Assembly: GCA_964017155.1 (NCBI GenBank) | Contig: OZ024862.1 | Span: forward strand, 45,315,462 to 45,379,461 | Origin: Oasisia sp. SBJ-2009 | Taxonomy: Eukaryota > Annelida > Polychaeta > Sabellida > Siboglinidae | Direction of reading: 5' to 3' | Length of the DNA stretch: 64,000 bases | Shown: piece by piece, positions 39,375-51,115 of the stretch | Layout: every line of letters starts with the position of its first letter | How positions within the stretch are numbered: the stretch's first letter is position 1 | Position numbers and translations under genes: made by a program | The notes under the pieces: model-generated | Seen by the model: the letters and a program-made list of their open reading frames with translations, nothing else | The model's database searches: none | What the model was told of the DNA's origin: nothing

Positions 39375-42300
39375 AAACAGTTACTTTTATCAAGATTCAT
39401 TCATTCACAAAAATATCCAGCACAAATACATAGTATGTCAAATGCTGGTTAGTTAAAAAACATTAATCCCATTTATTAGGCTTTAAAATGATGCCTTTAC
39501 CCGAAATGACATTACCTACTGCAAATGTGTGCCTAACACTACACCCATGGGCAAATTGTTCAAAATCCTGAAACAATTGTTACACAAGAACAAAATCCTG
39601 GCAATTTACCTAAAATTGTAAAGTTTACTCATAATGCATGCATTATGGATATTACTGAAACATGCTGTAAATAGCTTATTTTTTACAGCAGTAGAACATA
39701 AATTGATGTTTTATTAAACATATTTCTCTTGACAAGTTTGCATACAAGTTTCACTTTGGCTTGAATGGCAGACTCATCTGACAAGATTTTATAAATGACT
39801 TGTCCAAAATATTTACAATGTGACAAAGTTTAACTGGTTAACTCCTGAAGTAATTGTCTTAGAAAGTTTTGACTTTCTAGATACAAAGTACATATACATA
39901 CTATATACATGTAATGTGTACATATTAAATAACAATAATAACAAATAAAGTACACTAAGTTAACTATAATTATGATGATTACACTAGTCATGGTCCTCGC
40001 CATGTGGCTGAGAGTTACATGTGCAATCACTACCCCGGGTATGTGTTTACTCACCTGTATGAAGAGTACCGGCTACAGATAGTGGTAGATATTATTACTT
40101 TATATAGTTAGTCTTTGCATAATAACATAAGTGTGGCTGAATGCTTCCTACATTAGTAGATATGTTGTTTGATTTAACAGATCTTAATAAAGTGTAACAT
40201 ATCTGGCATGTAGAGTTTACGATATGAATACCAAATACCAAACAATTCTATAATAGACTTTTGCTAAATGTATCATCACATATGATATCATAAATGTCAC
40301 AGCCATGTTAATTGTCACTTTGTTTCTTGCACAGGTAGATGTGGATGCACAGAAAATGTCAGGTACCTGGCATGCAGTACCATTAAAGAGAGTGAACTAA
40401 GTAACACAGTAATGCCATCGATATCCAAGCCGATGAAGTTCACCAAAGAATGCCGAACCTATCTTATTGTGTTGAGAGAGGTTGACCGAAGGCTCATGCC
40501 ATATTTGCCAGACCATGGTACTCACTGTTCTACCACAAACTGCAAAGCTAGTCAGATATCACCATATTCGCATGTCAAGCAACCTGCATTCTATATGGGT
40601 CTCTAGTCAGTTTGGGTAACTGACTGGCCTGGAAGTCAGTGCACACACCATCAGTACAGGGGAGTCTGTTATGGATGCAACACCTGACTGAGATCACTCG
40701 GTTGATATTCACATGACATTTGATCTGCAGCGTCTTGCACAGCCCATGGTTGTGGAATCTTGTCCGGGATCTTGGATGGTATATAGCTTATTAACTTGTT
40801 GACCTAGTGGTGGTGTTCAGTTTCCTGTTGAGTGTTGACCTGAAAAGAAAAGCATAATATTCAAACTCAGTAAACAAAAACTGGCATCATGGTATTAGAG
40901 TTGTCATTATGGAGTGTTCTTTGCCATAATCAATAAATCTACAGCTGTATAACATAATATTTTATGTATGACCTAAAGCATTCCACAAAAAAGGCAGCAA
41001 GAAATATTTGGCTACAGCAGCATGTACAGGTTCATATCTAAGCAGGGTTGTAATTTATTAGGTCTGTATTGTCATTACATGAAAGTAAAATTACCATGCT
41101 ATTTTTAAATGTAGGGATGCCTTATCTTATATATTATTATAGAATTATATTTACTCCCAAGCATAGCGCATTCATATTTTCTGTTTTATTTTCAATATAC
41201 AATTTTGTGTCAGGGTATGTCATGTAATAACTACTGCATGTTATATTTGACATTTTATGGCTCAGCTGGATGTCAAAGTAAATGTTGGAAGTGACAAAAT
41301 AAGGTGTTGTTGTGATGCCAACAGTATATTTCCTTCACTGAATATTCAAACATGTCTACCTTCTTCAGAATGAATAATAATTGATTTTATAAATTTATTT
41401 CTGAGTTATTGTTGTATGCTGAATAGTTTTTTAAAGGTGTTGACCGAAGTCTGTGTGGACACTGGACTGGACACACTTAGTATAACATGCATTACACAAC
41501 TGCAAAGGTTATCCTAGTTTTCCATATCCGAGATATTATGAAAATGCTAATGAAAGCAAATGAGTATTGAAATGGGCATATTAAAATATTTATAAAATGT
41601 ATACATTGTTGATTGTTAAAATGTTTAATTCACTTGGAGTGATCAAACGTTGGCCTCTTGCGAACTATGTATCCTCCATGCATTTGCCCGACACAAGTGA
41701 TTGCATTACTCTTAGTCCCTCCTCTGCCTCGTCTCACTTGCATTGTAGTGTGGCCCATACTAATATATCATAATTTGAGTTGTATTATGCATTCATATAT
41801 TGCTGTGATGAAAAGATAAAGATTAGAACAGCTGGCATATGTGAGTTGAAAGGTATCAGGTATTACATAGACTACAGCCAGGCATCACTGACCACAATGG
41901 AAACAAGTGCAAGAATGTTATGTGTAATACTTGCATATGGTGTACACTGGCTAGTAGCTATACAAGCATTTTATATTCATGTTTACCTTTTTGTATATTG
42001 AATAAATTCATCACCATCATGGTTGTCATAATTTTTTTAATTATTATATAATTATAATATTATTATTATATAAAATATAATGCAAATCAGCAACATCCAG
42101 CAATCATAGTAAAATGTGAGTCACAAAACACTGTTTAAATAATTGTGATAACCAACATAATTCTTCGTTTGACGTTCTGTTGCACGGGATAACGGATGCT
42201 CCCCACGGTGACCATCACCCGGAGCCTAGCTACTGCCAATGTTCCGAAGCCAATGAGATATCATTTCGTCCCTAACGTCATCTACACTCTCTATATATGT

Positions 42301-42660
42301 ACTTTTGCAATTACACAGCTTATGAACAAGATCCTGCGTTATCAAATACAATACATATAAACTTATAAATAAAGGCTGTATGAGTGTATCTGGCTGAGAC
42401 TAAGCGATGCCGATGCCGACTGTCAAACTTTAAAAATAATCTAACAAGTTAGAGAATCCACGTCGAGTAGGCCTATGATGAAGTTCACAAGTTGCAGTTC
42501 TTGTTGAATTAGCCCACGACTACTCGCCCTGGTTGCTAACTGCAATAAAACACTTAATACATACCTTCACAGAAGAAACATTTCGGAACGTTCGTCACGA
42601 CACGCAAAAGCACATGCGGTTTGTTATTGTGCCGTAGGATGCCGATCTCGTATAAAACAC
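39139..42660 (-). ncRNA. Possible spliced non-coding transcript
   Basis: On the minus strand a donor (TCTGTGAAG|gtatgt, exon end near 42566) lies in a CG-containing block at 42.56-42.66 kb. A strong acceptor (cttttcttttcag) opens an exon at 40840. A CAATAAAATG word lies near 39139. All three frames of the second exon close quickly. The transcript is proposed from signals alone and overlaps the plus-strand relic. Confidence 0.22.
39293..39371. repeat. (AT)n microsatellite, about 39 units
   Basis: An almost pure AT run. Confidence 0.95.
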
Positions 42661-43590
42661 GTGACCCAAAAAGGGCAGGACGTCTACACCGGCTAATGGT
42701 TTCGTCAGTTATACCCGGTGTAACGACGATTCTTTTTTGCCGAATAAAAAAAGATAAGTACGCATTTTAAAATTAAACTGATTGCGCATACTAGTTAAAC
42801 TATTGAAACATTACACATCAGGACATAAAAGAAAAGGATTGGCGATGGGCAAAACGAAATGATTGTCAACCTTTAAATACTGGACCTGGAAGTCACAAAC
42901 TTAATTTTAGATCGCAAGGTAAAATAACTCATCATTGCTGAACCAAGAAGATCCTGTGATCAGGGAAGTCATAAGATACCTTTAAGGTATCCTAAGGTAG
43001 TTATATAGCAACTGGTGTGTCTTGCCTCGGTATCCAGCATTGTCATTTGGAGGTCCCTGTGTGTTGCTTAACTGAGGTCTGTAAGTATTGTGTCTTAGGT
43101 AATTTGCTCCGAACAGCCTATACTTGAGCTTATGCAGGAATTTGTGGTGCTTGCTTGTAAGCATGTATTGTGCATAGTTTGTTTGTTTTATAGGCAAATT
43201 TAGGTAATTGGGTGTCGTTAAAGAGAGAGGTTCACGACTGCTGCTTGAAATGTTGCAAGTTTTCTATTTCATAAGGAAACCCTCTTAATTAATTGACTAT
43301 TGCATTTCCCTAAACTATATCCAGAGGTAACTGATGCAACCAAGTCAGTCATATTATGACTTCATTTGTCAAACACAACTGTTTTGTGATGCATTTTTTA
43401 TCAAAGGCGTACTGTGATAAAAACCAACAACTAGTACTGTTCAGATTAGATGTCTTACAATTGCTATTTGATCCACCAGGTGGCACCACTATCACAACCA
43501 AACTAACTTTGAAATTGGTCGCTGGATGACGCCACTGTGTAACACTGCTACACCGTGCCCTTCCAACTGCTGAAGGACTGTTTGGGATTG
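41000..43590. other. Intergenic DNA
   Basis: Mostly AT-rich. A CG-containing block at 42.17-42.72 kb could be a promoter for the minus-strand transcript. No coding exon was recognised. Confidence 0.3.
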
Positions 43591-43599
43591 GGTTTGGGT

Positions 43600-43850
43600 G
43601 AAGTGGGAGATGTCTGGTGGACTCATGCGGAAAACAACATGTTGAAGAATTAACAAACAGGCCGGAAATGGCAGAACTGATCCTAAAACAGATGGGATTA
43701 TACATGAGTGAGGCTGAGCCTAAAAGCAAGTAGGAGATGGAAGGATGATCCTAAAAACACGTAAATGGAAGGCTTATCCTAAAACATATGGAAGATGGCA
43801 TACTAGCACTAAGACAAGTGGGAGAAGACAGGGTGATGTGTGCAGTTAGG
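43600..43850. repeat. Degenerate copies of the GGCAGGCTGG minisatellite family
   Basis: Loose units such as GGAAATGGCAGAACTGATCC then TAAAACAGATGGGA recur about every 30 bp. They are older relatives of the clean array at 44.34 kb. Confidence 0.6.
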
Positions 43851-43867
43851 AGTTGGCTCCCTGGTCC

Positions 43868-44285
43868 TCAAAATATAATAATAACAAGAAGAACATTTAT
43901 AAAGCGCCATAAATCTAGAAATATCCATTCGGATGCGCTGTACATGAGTATGTATACATGTGTCGTAGAATTATAATACTAAGTTTGCTAAGGTAAATAA
44001 AATATGTACCTAAAATATGTATAAAAAGTAATAGTAATAAATAATAAAATAAATAAGTTAGCTGAAGCTAATTATTAAAATAAATGGTATATTGATAATA
44101 AAATAATTAATATAACATTTTGTAAAATTCAGGTAAAATTAAGGTAAAACATATACAAGATAATATATATGTAAAAATAAAATGCAAATTAAATAAACTG
44201 ACACGTGTCTACACTTCATACATAGCCCGGAATAGGTGGGTTTTCAATAGTCTTTTAAAGTCATGAGGCAAGTGGAAAATAGTTA
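43868..44285 (-). mobile_element. LINE 3' fragment inserted in the minisatellite
   Basis: On the minus strand the frame FKRLLKTHLFRAMYEV ends at a TAG (44209-44211). It is followed by a 3' UTR with AGCGCATCCGAATGG...TTTATGGCGCTTTATAA at 43901-43942. This is the same kind of C-terminus and tail as the 32.25 kb fragment. Minisatellite units flank it on both sides. Confidence 0.7.
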
Positions 44286-44289
44286 CAAT

Positions 44290-44806
44290 CCTAATAGACA
44301 TGTGTGAGATGGCAAACTTACCCTAAGACGGGCGGGAGTTGGCAGGCTGGTTGTAAAACAGGTGGGATATGGCAGGCTGGTTGTAAAACAGGTGGGATAT
44401 GGCAGGCTGGTTGTAAAACAGGTGGGATATGGCAGGCTGGTTGTAAAACAGGTGGGATATGGCAGGCTGGTTGTAAAACAGGTGGGATATGGCAGGCTGG
44501 TTGTAAAACAGGTGGGATATGGCAGGCTGGTTGTAAAACAGGTGGGATATGGCAGGCTGGTTGTAAAACAGGTGGGATATGGCAGGCTGGTTGTAAAACA
44601 GGTGGGACATGGCAGGCTGGTTGTAAAACAGGTGGGACATGGCAGGCTGGTTGTAAAACAGGTGGGATATGGCAGGCTGGTTGTAAAACAGGTGGGATAT
44701 GGCAGGCTGGTTGTAAAACAGGTGGGATATGGCAGGCTGGTTGTAAAACAGGTGGGACATGACAGGCTGGTTGTAAAACAGGTGGGACATGGCAGGCTTT
44801 ATATAG
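44290..44806. repeat. 30-bp minisatellite, 15 near-identical copies
   Basis: The unit is GGCAGGCTGGTTGTAAAACA then GGTGGGATAT. Variation is almost limited to ATAT/ACAT, so expansion is recent. The unit is a multiple of three and lacks stops in several frames, which yields long repetitive ORFs on both strands (WQAGCKTGGI and similar). No start context, splice site or unique domain supports coding. Confidence 0.95.
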
Positions 44807-44809
44807 GGT

Positions 44810-46760
44810 CTTGTATGACTCTATTTGTATGTTTTGCAAGTTGTAGTGCAACACAATTAAACATGTAACTGTCATCTTTAAAAATTTGTTTGGAGGAGAT
44901 AGTTGCCACTTTTCACACTGAATATGATCCAAACCTCCATTCTCATTTGATCTTATAAATATGGAATATTCTGTATTTTAAGGGGCAGGAGGAGGTCTCA
45001 TGACGTATTATATAATACATTGCCCTGTCAGGGCTATTAAATTTCACATTTTTCACCATAGCATAATGCGCCCAGCCCGTCTGTGATACAGTGCTGTAGT
45101 GCCATGGCTTAGTGCTTTACTCTGTCATTTTGATCCCGCACAAATGCCTTATCAAAAATGTCATCTGCGGTGTTATCAGTCTGACATGATTGCTCACACT
45201 GCTGAAGTGGGAGGTTTGACAGTCTATCTCGACAAAGTTGTCCATGTCTGCTATGCCCTGGGGCACATGGCTGAGCCCGCCAATAGATGGCAGATAAGTC
45301 TTTCATTCTTCTCAATTTCAACAACCTGCATTACCGTACAGGTGCTGATAGAAGCTCAGATGTCTGTTGCGTGAACTGGTTCGGTTACTCGATTGTTATA
45401 ATTATTATTACTTCTACATTTGTAGGTTAATGTATATAGGTCTATGATTGTGGTAACCTCTATGTGACAGTAACATAGTTATAACTAAATGTAACTTTGA
45501 AATATTGTTTGTTATGTGAAGAATGCATTTATGGAATAATATGTCAGCACTTCTGTTCAGAATCGTTTGTTATTTTGATGTATTTGTTTTATTTGGGTGA
45601 TTGTGCGGCATGTAAACATCTGTGTAGCAATAATGTTAAATGCAGTAGTAGAATATATTGAGAAGTTACAGTTTTAAATGACACGAAATCACATATTGAA
45701 TGTGCTTATTTGCAGCCTCAAAATGTCATCACATACATGTAGTTTGCGCATTGGAAGAAACATAAATTCCTTTTTATTCAAGTGTGGTTTTGTTGTTAGT
45801 CTCCACAAGGTAAGCTATGACTGTGTTTGCTTCAAACATAAAAAGAGAAAAGTCAAAAACTACTGACATAATGAATGTACTTAATGCGTCATGCATTAGA
45901 CTAGTTCACAAAGTTACGCTAACTGTTTCCTCGAATCAGAAGAAGTGAGCTGATTTTTGGGTAATTACTAGCACCCTCACCCCATGCCCTGAATGTAGAT
46001 ATGACCCACTTTAGAATCTAGTCGAACGCTATTCAAGTGCAGTGACTGTTTCCCCCTCATTGTGTCTTGACGTCGAAATAAGGGAATTCCTATTTCCATC
46101 AAGCTCACCCAGAAGTACTTAAAACCTCTTTGCTGTCGCCCCAAGCACAAAGCACCCAATCTCTCGCTGTTGTGGGTCTGATTAAAGATCCTGACTAAAT
46201 ACACTGGAGCCACCAGTCGTGTTTTACGACTAGACCAGCTTTCAGACAATCCCATCAAAGCTGCCATACAATGAGAATAGATGTCTTTAGTGTGGCATGC
46301 ATTTAAGTTCATTTTGTGAAATAAACCATCACTATTTCTATATGTGTTTAACTCCTTCAAATGTAAACCTTCACCATAGCAGTGTCATTTTAAATTGGGG
46401 CAGGCAGTGGTTTTGATATAGTTGAAACAGCCTGGGGCAGTTCAGCATTCCCTGGCAAAATGCGTGCTGATTGGCTGCTTCTGTGGATAGCAAGGGTTCA
46501 TTCAAGGACATAGGAGACGAAGTCACAGAAATAGATTTAATTGAAAAAGGGGCATGCATTAAGTGTTAAGTTAAAATGTGGAATTGGAGTCACGTAAATG
46601 AAGTTACAACAATTGTGTCACAAGACACAATGATCTGAGGGATAAAGCTACAAGAAACAGTTTAAAATAAAGTTATGGAATATTGCGAAAATCTAAAATT
46701 AAATGAAATAAAGCAAATTGTAGTGTCACCTAAATTAATTAAACAAACATAATCACATAA
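44810..46760. other. Intergenic DNA
   Basis: Unique, moderately AT-rich sequence. No supported exon, repeat array or RNA gene was seen. Confidence 0.3.
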
Positions 46761-46763
46761 AAC

Positions 46764-46828
46764 CCTCACTCACTCACTCACTCACTCACTCACTCACTCA
46801 CTCACTCACTCACTCACTCACTCACTCA
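46764..46828. repeat. (CTCA)n microsatellite
   Basis: About 15 tetranucleotide units. Confidence 0.95.
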
Positions 46829-46859
46829 CCCACCAACTGAGCCACCTACTTACAGACAC

Positions 46860-47178
46860 ATTCATGCACTCACACACTCACACACTCATGCATTCACAAA
46901 CACACCCACACATGCACTCACGCATTCACACATGCATGCATACACAACACACAGAAAACACACACACTCTCACTCACTCACTCACTCTCACTCTGTCACT
47001 CACTCTCTCGCTCACATGCGTACGCGCGCACACGCACACATGCACACACACACACAGACGTGCACGCATACACACACAGACGCGCACGCACGCACACGCA
47101 CGCATGCACACGCATGCACACACACACACACACACACCACACACACCACACACACGCACACACACACACACACACACA
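46860..47178. repeat. CA-rich compound microsatellite
   Basis: Mixed CACACA, CTCACT and CACGCA tracts. The His/Thr-rich and Cys/Val-rich ORFs here are by-products. Confidence 0.9.
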
Positions 47179-47849
47179 GTGTTCTTCACTACCCTCCAGC
47201 CATCACAAAGTCACAGCTGCTGTGCCTACAACATAACATAACATACACTGTAGTTGTGACCGAAACGCCCTAAGCTCCTTCCATCGTCCCACTTATTACA
47301 GATGACAATACACGAGGTGTGAAATGAATGAGGATGCTAATTGATGTATGACACAGCACCTGTCCTCTTCAACTCTCCCCTCCTGGGATCCTATCGGCAT
47401 ACTTGTACACTTTATCAAAATTTAAATGTGCTTGTTTTGCTTCTGCTGGCCTTTGAGAGCAGTCACCCCAGAGGTCAGCGCTCCGTGCCAGTCGTTCCTG
47501 GCCAAGACTGACCAACTGCGCCAGACCAGTGTCCAGACTGATGGATATGTTTCAGGCAGACAGCTGTCTGTCTACCCGATGTGTGGACACCACGGTTGGG
47601 CAGCCCATGCTGGGCGCTGGCAGCATGCAGGCTTAACAATGTACATGAATAATATATCGCGTGTCATCATTAGACATCTGCCCGCGCCATGTTCCCACTC
47701 CCGGAGCAGTCCCACGGGACTGTTCCCTGTGTGTCCATATTTCTGTATGTCCCGTTACATTTTTTGTTTCTGTTGCAGTTTTTGTTTCCATCCGTCCTGC
47801 CATCACTTCTTCCATCAGTCCATCGCTGTGTGTCATGTCCCCCTTGGTT

Positions 47850-48162
47850 GTTGATGCTGTTGTACTCCTGGTTGTTGCTGTGGTGGCTGTTGTTCTGCTG
47901 GTTGTTGCTGTGGTTGCTGTTGTACTCCTGGTTGTTGCTGTTGATGCTGTTGTACTTCTGGTTGTTGCTATGGATGTTGATGTTCTCCTGGTTGTTGCTG
48001 TGGTTGCTGTTGTTCCACTGGCTGTTGCTGTAGATGCTGTTGTTCCACTGGTTGTTGATATGGTTGTTGTTGTTCCACTGGTTGTTGCTGTGGATACTGT
48101 TGTTCCACTGGTTGTTGATATGGTTGTTGTTGTTCCACTGGTTGTTGCTGTGGGTGCTGATC
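47850..48162. repeat. 30-bp minisatellite GTTGTTGCTGTGGTTGCTGT, about 11 copies
   Basis: Each unit continues TGTTCCACTG. Units alternate between GTTGTTGCTG and GTTGTTGATA openings. Frames on both strands stay open (Asn/Gln-rich or Thr/Ser-rich on minus, Val/Leu-rich on plus). The 220-codon minus frame reaches into unique sequence but lacks recognised domains. Confidence 0.9.
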
Positions 48163-48423
48163 CTACATTGCCATCTCCCCCCTCCCTTCTCACTCACATT
48201 CTTATATCGTACTCTGTCAAGTGCCGTGGCACAGTGGGTGGAGCACAACAGACCCAAGGGAAGCCAGGTTTGGAGTGAGGTATCATTTAAAAACTCCTCA
48301 TCTGTTGAATCCCAAATGCTATGAAACTCCAAATGCTAAATTATATGACATGATTCATTCCCTATTTAATGTCGCATGTGACGTATTTGTATGTGTATGT
48401 ATACATTTAATATTACAGTAATA

Positions 48424-48450
48424 TAAATATATATATATATATATATATAG
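48424..48450. repeat. (AT)n microsatellite
   Basis: A short AT run followed by ATGTATGTATAGATG repeats. Confidence 0.9.
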
Positions 48451-48587
48451 ATGTATGTATATAGATGTATAAAATATATATAATCTGTGTGCATGTTTGT
48501 GTTTCTAATGTCATGTCTTTCATATGAGACATTTCCATCCTGTTCTGTTGCTGAGGGTTTATTTATTATCCCTTTTTGACAGGCACC

Positions 48588-48728
48588 ATAGCATAAATAA
48601 TTTTTATGTAGTTTATGCTTCAATACTAGACCTCAATTTTGGCAAAATTGGTGGCATGGTAGCATAAATAGTGTTTGTATAATTTACACTTTAATACTAA
48701 ACTTCAAATCTGGAAAATTCGATGGCAA
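48588..48728. repeat. Two-copy degenerate direct repeat of about 70 bp
   Basis: ATAGCATAAATAATTTTTAT and TAGCATAAATAGTGTTTGTA begin two successive copies. Both copies end with AAAATTGGTGGCA or AAAATTCGATGGCA. Confidence 0.6.
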
Positions 48729-49068
48729 GATTACCATGCCGTGACTTTCATAGATCTTGGGGGCATCATTAGAAGGCAGTGCCAATTCTGTCCTGAATCA
48801 CCTCCAGTTGCCAGGGTATGACAATTGGCCGTGGCGTCTTTGTTGGATATGAAAATACCAAGACTCTCACTGATACCGATATTTCATTCATCACATATTT
48901 CATTATATGAGTGTATGTATGATACTATGAATATTTATTTACATTACATGCATATTACCACAGTAAACGACGTGATTACCTCTCAGCCTGGTTTCCAATC
49001 ATTTAGGCACACTAGAAGTTACTGTATTATTAGTTATATACGTAGGTTGTACATAATTTTTTTTTTTT

Positions 49069-49137
49069 GTGCGTGTGTGTGCGTGCATGTGTGTGTGCGT
49101 GCATGCGTGCATGCGTGCGTGTGTGGTATATATATAT
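49069..49137. repeat. (GT)n/GTGC compound microsatellite
   Basis: Alternating GTGT, GCGTGCAT and a short TATA run. Confidence 0.9.
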
Positions 49138-49271
49138 ATGGTGGCACACTGTAATTTTTTTAAAGATTTCAAAGTAGCTAAATTTATTAAATTTATATTT
49201 TTAAACTTCTTTTATACAATATTATTTTATCATTATCGTTGTCACATGCTCCTCTTATCCATCATTCAATC

Positions 49272-49871
49272 TCCTACGTCACACCTGTGGGAGTCTCCTA
49301 AGTCACACCTGTGGGAGTCTACTAAGTCACACCTGTGGGAGTCTCCTGCGTCACACCTGTGGGAGTCTCCTACATCACACCTATGGGAGTCTCCAACGTC
49401 ACACCTGTGGGAGTTTCCTAAGTCACACCTGTGGGAGTCTCCTAAGTCACACCTGTGGGAGTCTCCTAAGTCACACATGTGGGAGTCTCCTATGTCACAC
49501 ATATGGGAGTTTCCTAAGTCACACCTGTGGGAGTCTCCAACGTCACACCTGTGGGAGTTTCCTAAGTCACACATGTGGGAGTCTCCTAAGTCACACCTGT
49601 GGGAGTCTCCAACGTCACACCTGTGGGAGTCTCCTAAGTCACACATGTGGGAGTCTCCTATGTCACACATATGGGAGTCTCCTAAGTCACACCTGTGGGA
49701 GTCTCCAACGTCACACCTGTGGGAGTTTCCTAAGTCACACCTGTGGGAGTCTCCAACGTCACACCTGTGTGAGTCTCCTAAGTCACACCTGTGGGAGTCT
49801 CCTAAGTCACACCTGTGGGAGTCTCCTACGTCACACCTGTGGGAGTCTCCTACGTCACACCTGTGGGAGTC
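49272..49871. repeat. 24-bp minisatellite, about 25 copies, with higher-order structure
   Basis: The unit is GTCACACCTGTGGGAGTCTC plus CTAA. Variant units (ACATGTGGG, ACATATGGG, TTTCC, CCAACG) recur in the same order about 168 bp apart (seven units). The long plus ORF (SHLWESPT octapeptides) and minus ORF (DSHRCDVG) come from the repeat. Confidence 0.95.
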
Positions 49872-50147
49872 ATAAAAACAACGCCAGGGAAGATGGGAAT
49901 ACTTGGGGCATGAATCTTCCCCAAGTACTCTGCCATGGGAAACTATTTCAGTGTACATGCATGCTCCCTTGTGTTACAGCTAAAAAATTGAAACAATAAC
50001 ATTACTTCAAGTTATTTATGGGTTTAAGAGTTTGTTGTACACTGTGTACAGTTTACATTTGTTATCTGAAAGTGTTGATTGGGTATCCGATAATGTTTGT
50101 GTCATGATAAATTCAAAAACATTATGTAACAACTAATATGTAAAAAT

Positions 50148-50154
<7 letters not shown>

Positions 50155-50183
<29 letters not shown>

Positions 50184-50195
50184 TATATATATAAT
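50155..50195. repeat. (TA)n microsatellite
   Basis: A TA run with one ATAGATA interruption. Confidence 0.9.
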
Positions 50196-50419
50196 ATGTA
50201 GATAGTTTTTAAGCCACAACATTTATGACGTAAAACTCATAATTACTGTAATTAACATCTACATATGAGGCCTAATAAACATATTTCATGAAAATAAAAA
50301 ACACTAAATGTTTCCTTTAATTTATTCTTATCTATACACACTATTCTATTCTTTTTGATGCTACACTTTCGTAATTTCATGACATTTTCCAATCTTCATT
50401 TCGTGACGCATTCACCCAG

Positions 50420-50830
50420 TTGCTGTATTTCTGTTAATTTTACCGTGCCAACAAGAACTGTGGTTAGTTATTACGTCTAATTGCCGAGCAGAGCCAAACC
50501 GATCCCATGTGCAGTACGGATTATTGGCTGGGCCTCGGCAAAAATTGGCGGTTCTGTTTCTCTGTGAGTCGACAACACAAGTTGTTGAATTATTGATGGC
50601 CGCTAAGAGCTTCTCGTTTGGCGTCCGTCTTGCGGCCCGAACACCTGCCACCAGCGACGGCACGAGTTGTCTGTTAACGGCATCGCCCTGTTCACTTTTG
50701 CCGCGAGAAAAAAACCGACCCTTTCCGATGGTTCTCCTTGAAATTGCTGCAGCACGTTCACCGTTCACGGGACAAAAGGGTCAACCACAAGAGGACAGAT
50801 GAAGTGCCATACCACACGTGATCACGTGAA
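50420..50830. other. CG-richer block without a recognised gene
   Basis: CG dinucleotides are clearly more frequent than around it (for example GGCGTCCGTCTTGCGGCCCG). Open frames exist on both strands, but none has splice support or a recognised domain. It might be a CpG-rich promoter or enhancer. Confidence 0.3.
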
Positions 50831-50879
50831 ATGTCAGAGTTGCCACGTGCAAAAGATCCACAAACAAAATATTTGATGC

Positions 50880-51115
50880 CACAATGTCTAGGGCATTGGA
50901 GAGAGCCTGGTGGTGGGGTTTCAACCTCACAATTTTTTGGGCCAACCACCCAACTCGTTTCAGGCCAATCTCCCATCGCCCATATATTTTTACATCCTTC
51001 TGTTTTAGGGCCAACATTGAAGTAGCTGTATACCACCTATTTTGGGGCCAACTTCCCATCTCTCACCTGTTTTTTTGGGTAAACCTTCCGAATATACAAC
51101 CTTCCCATCACCCAC
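50880..51115 (-). repeat. Degenerate minisatellite of the GGCAGGCTGG family, inverted
   Basis: On the minus strand, units such as GTGAGAGATGGGAAGTTGGC then CCCAAAA and GATGGGAGATTGGCCTGAAA recur every 30-55 bp. They resemble the 43.6-44.8 kb family. Confidence 0.5.

Larger units (their letters stand above)
36131..40950 (+). pseudogene. Decayed spliced locus with an MGRPR-type basic N-terminus
   Basis: Possible exons are 36131-36286 (donor ACGACAG|gttagt), 37969-38158 (acceptor ttatttcag, donor TGGAG|gtaatc) and 40335 onward (acceptor cttgcacag, AATAAA near 40931). The first frame reads MGRPRMFATESARKQGSAQR and soon stops. A shifted frame continues GKVIDLCKLWNQMTC and joins exon 2 as DVAKTLPLCSLLL before a stop. 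The layout resembles basic-headed, DNA-binding-like lophotrochozoan proteins as I recall them, which is weak evidence. The frameshift and early stop argue for a relic or a non-coding transcript. Confidence 0.3.

Noticed and set aside
44304..44932. Long ORFs on both strands (152-204 codons) with decapeptide repeats
   Set aside because: They follow entirely from a 30-bp unit without stops in several frames. There is no splice site or unique domain, and both strands look equally coding.
46864..47273. His/Thr-rich ORFs
   Set aside because: Products of CA and CTCA microsatellites.
49069..49958. ORFs of 230-268 codons with SHLWESPT or DSHRCDVG repeats
   Set aside because: By-products of the 24-bp minisatellite. 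The unique flanks are AT-rich and microsatellite-derived.
50412..50802. Overlapping ORFs of about 100 codons on both strands
   Set aside because: GC-richer block with few stops by composition. No splice support and no recognisable protein.
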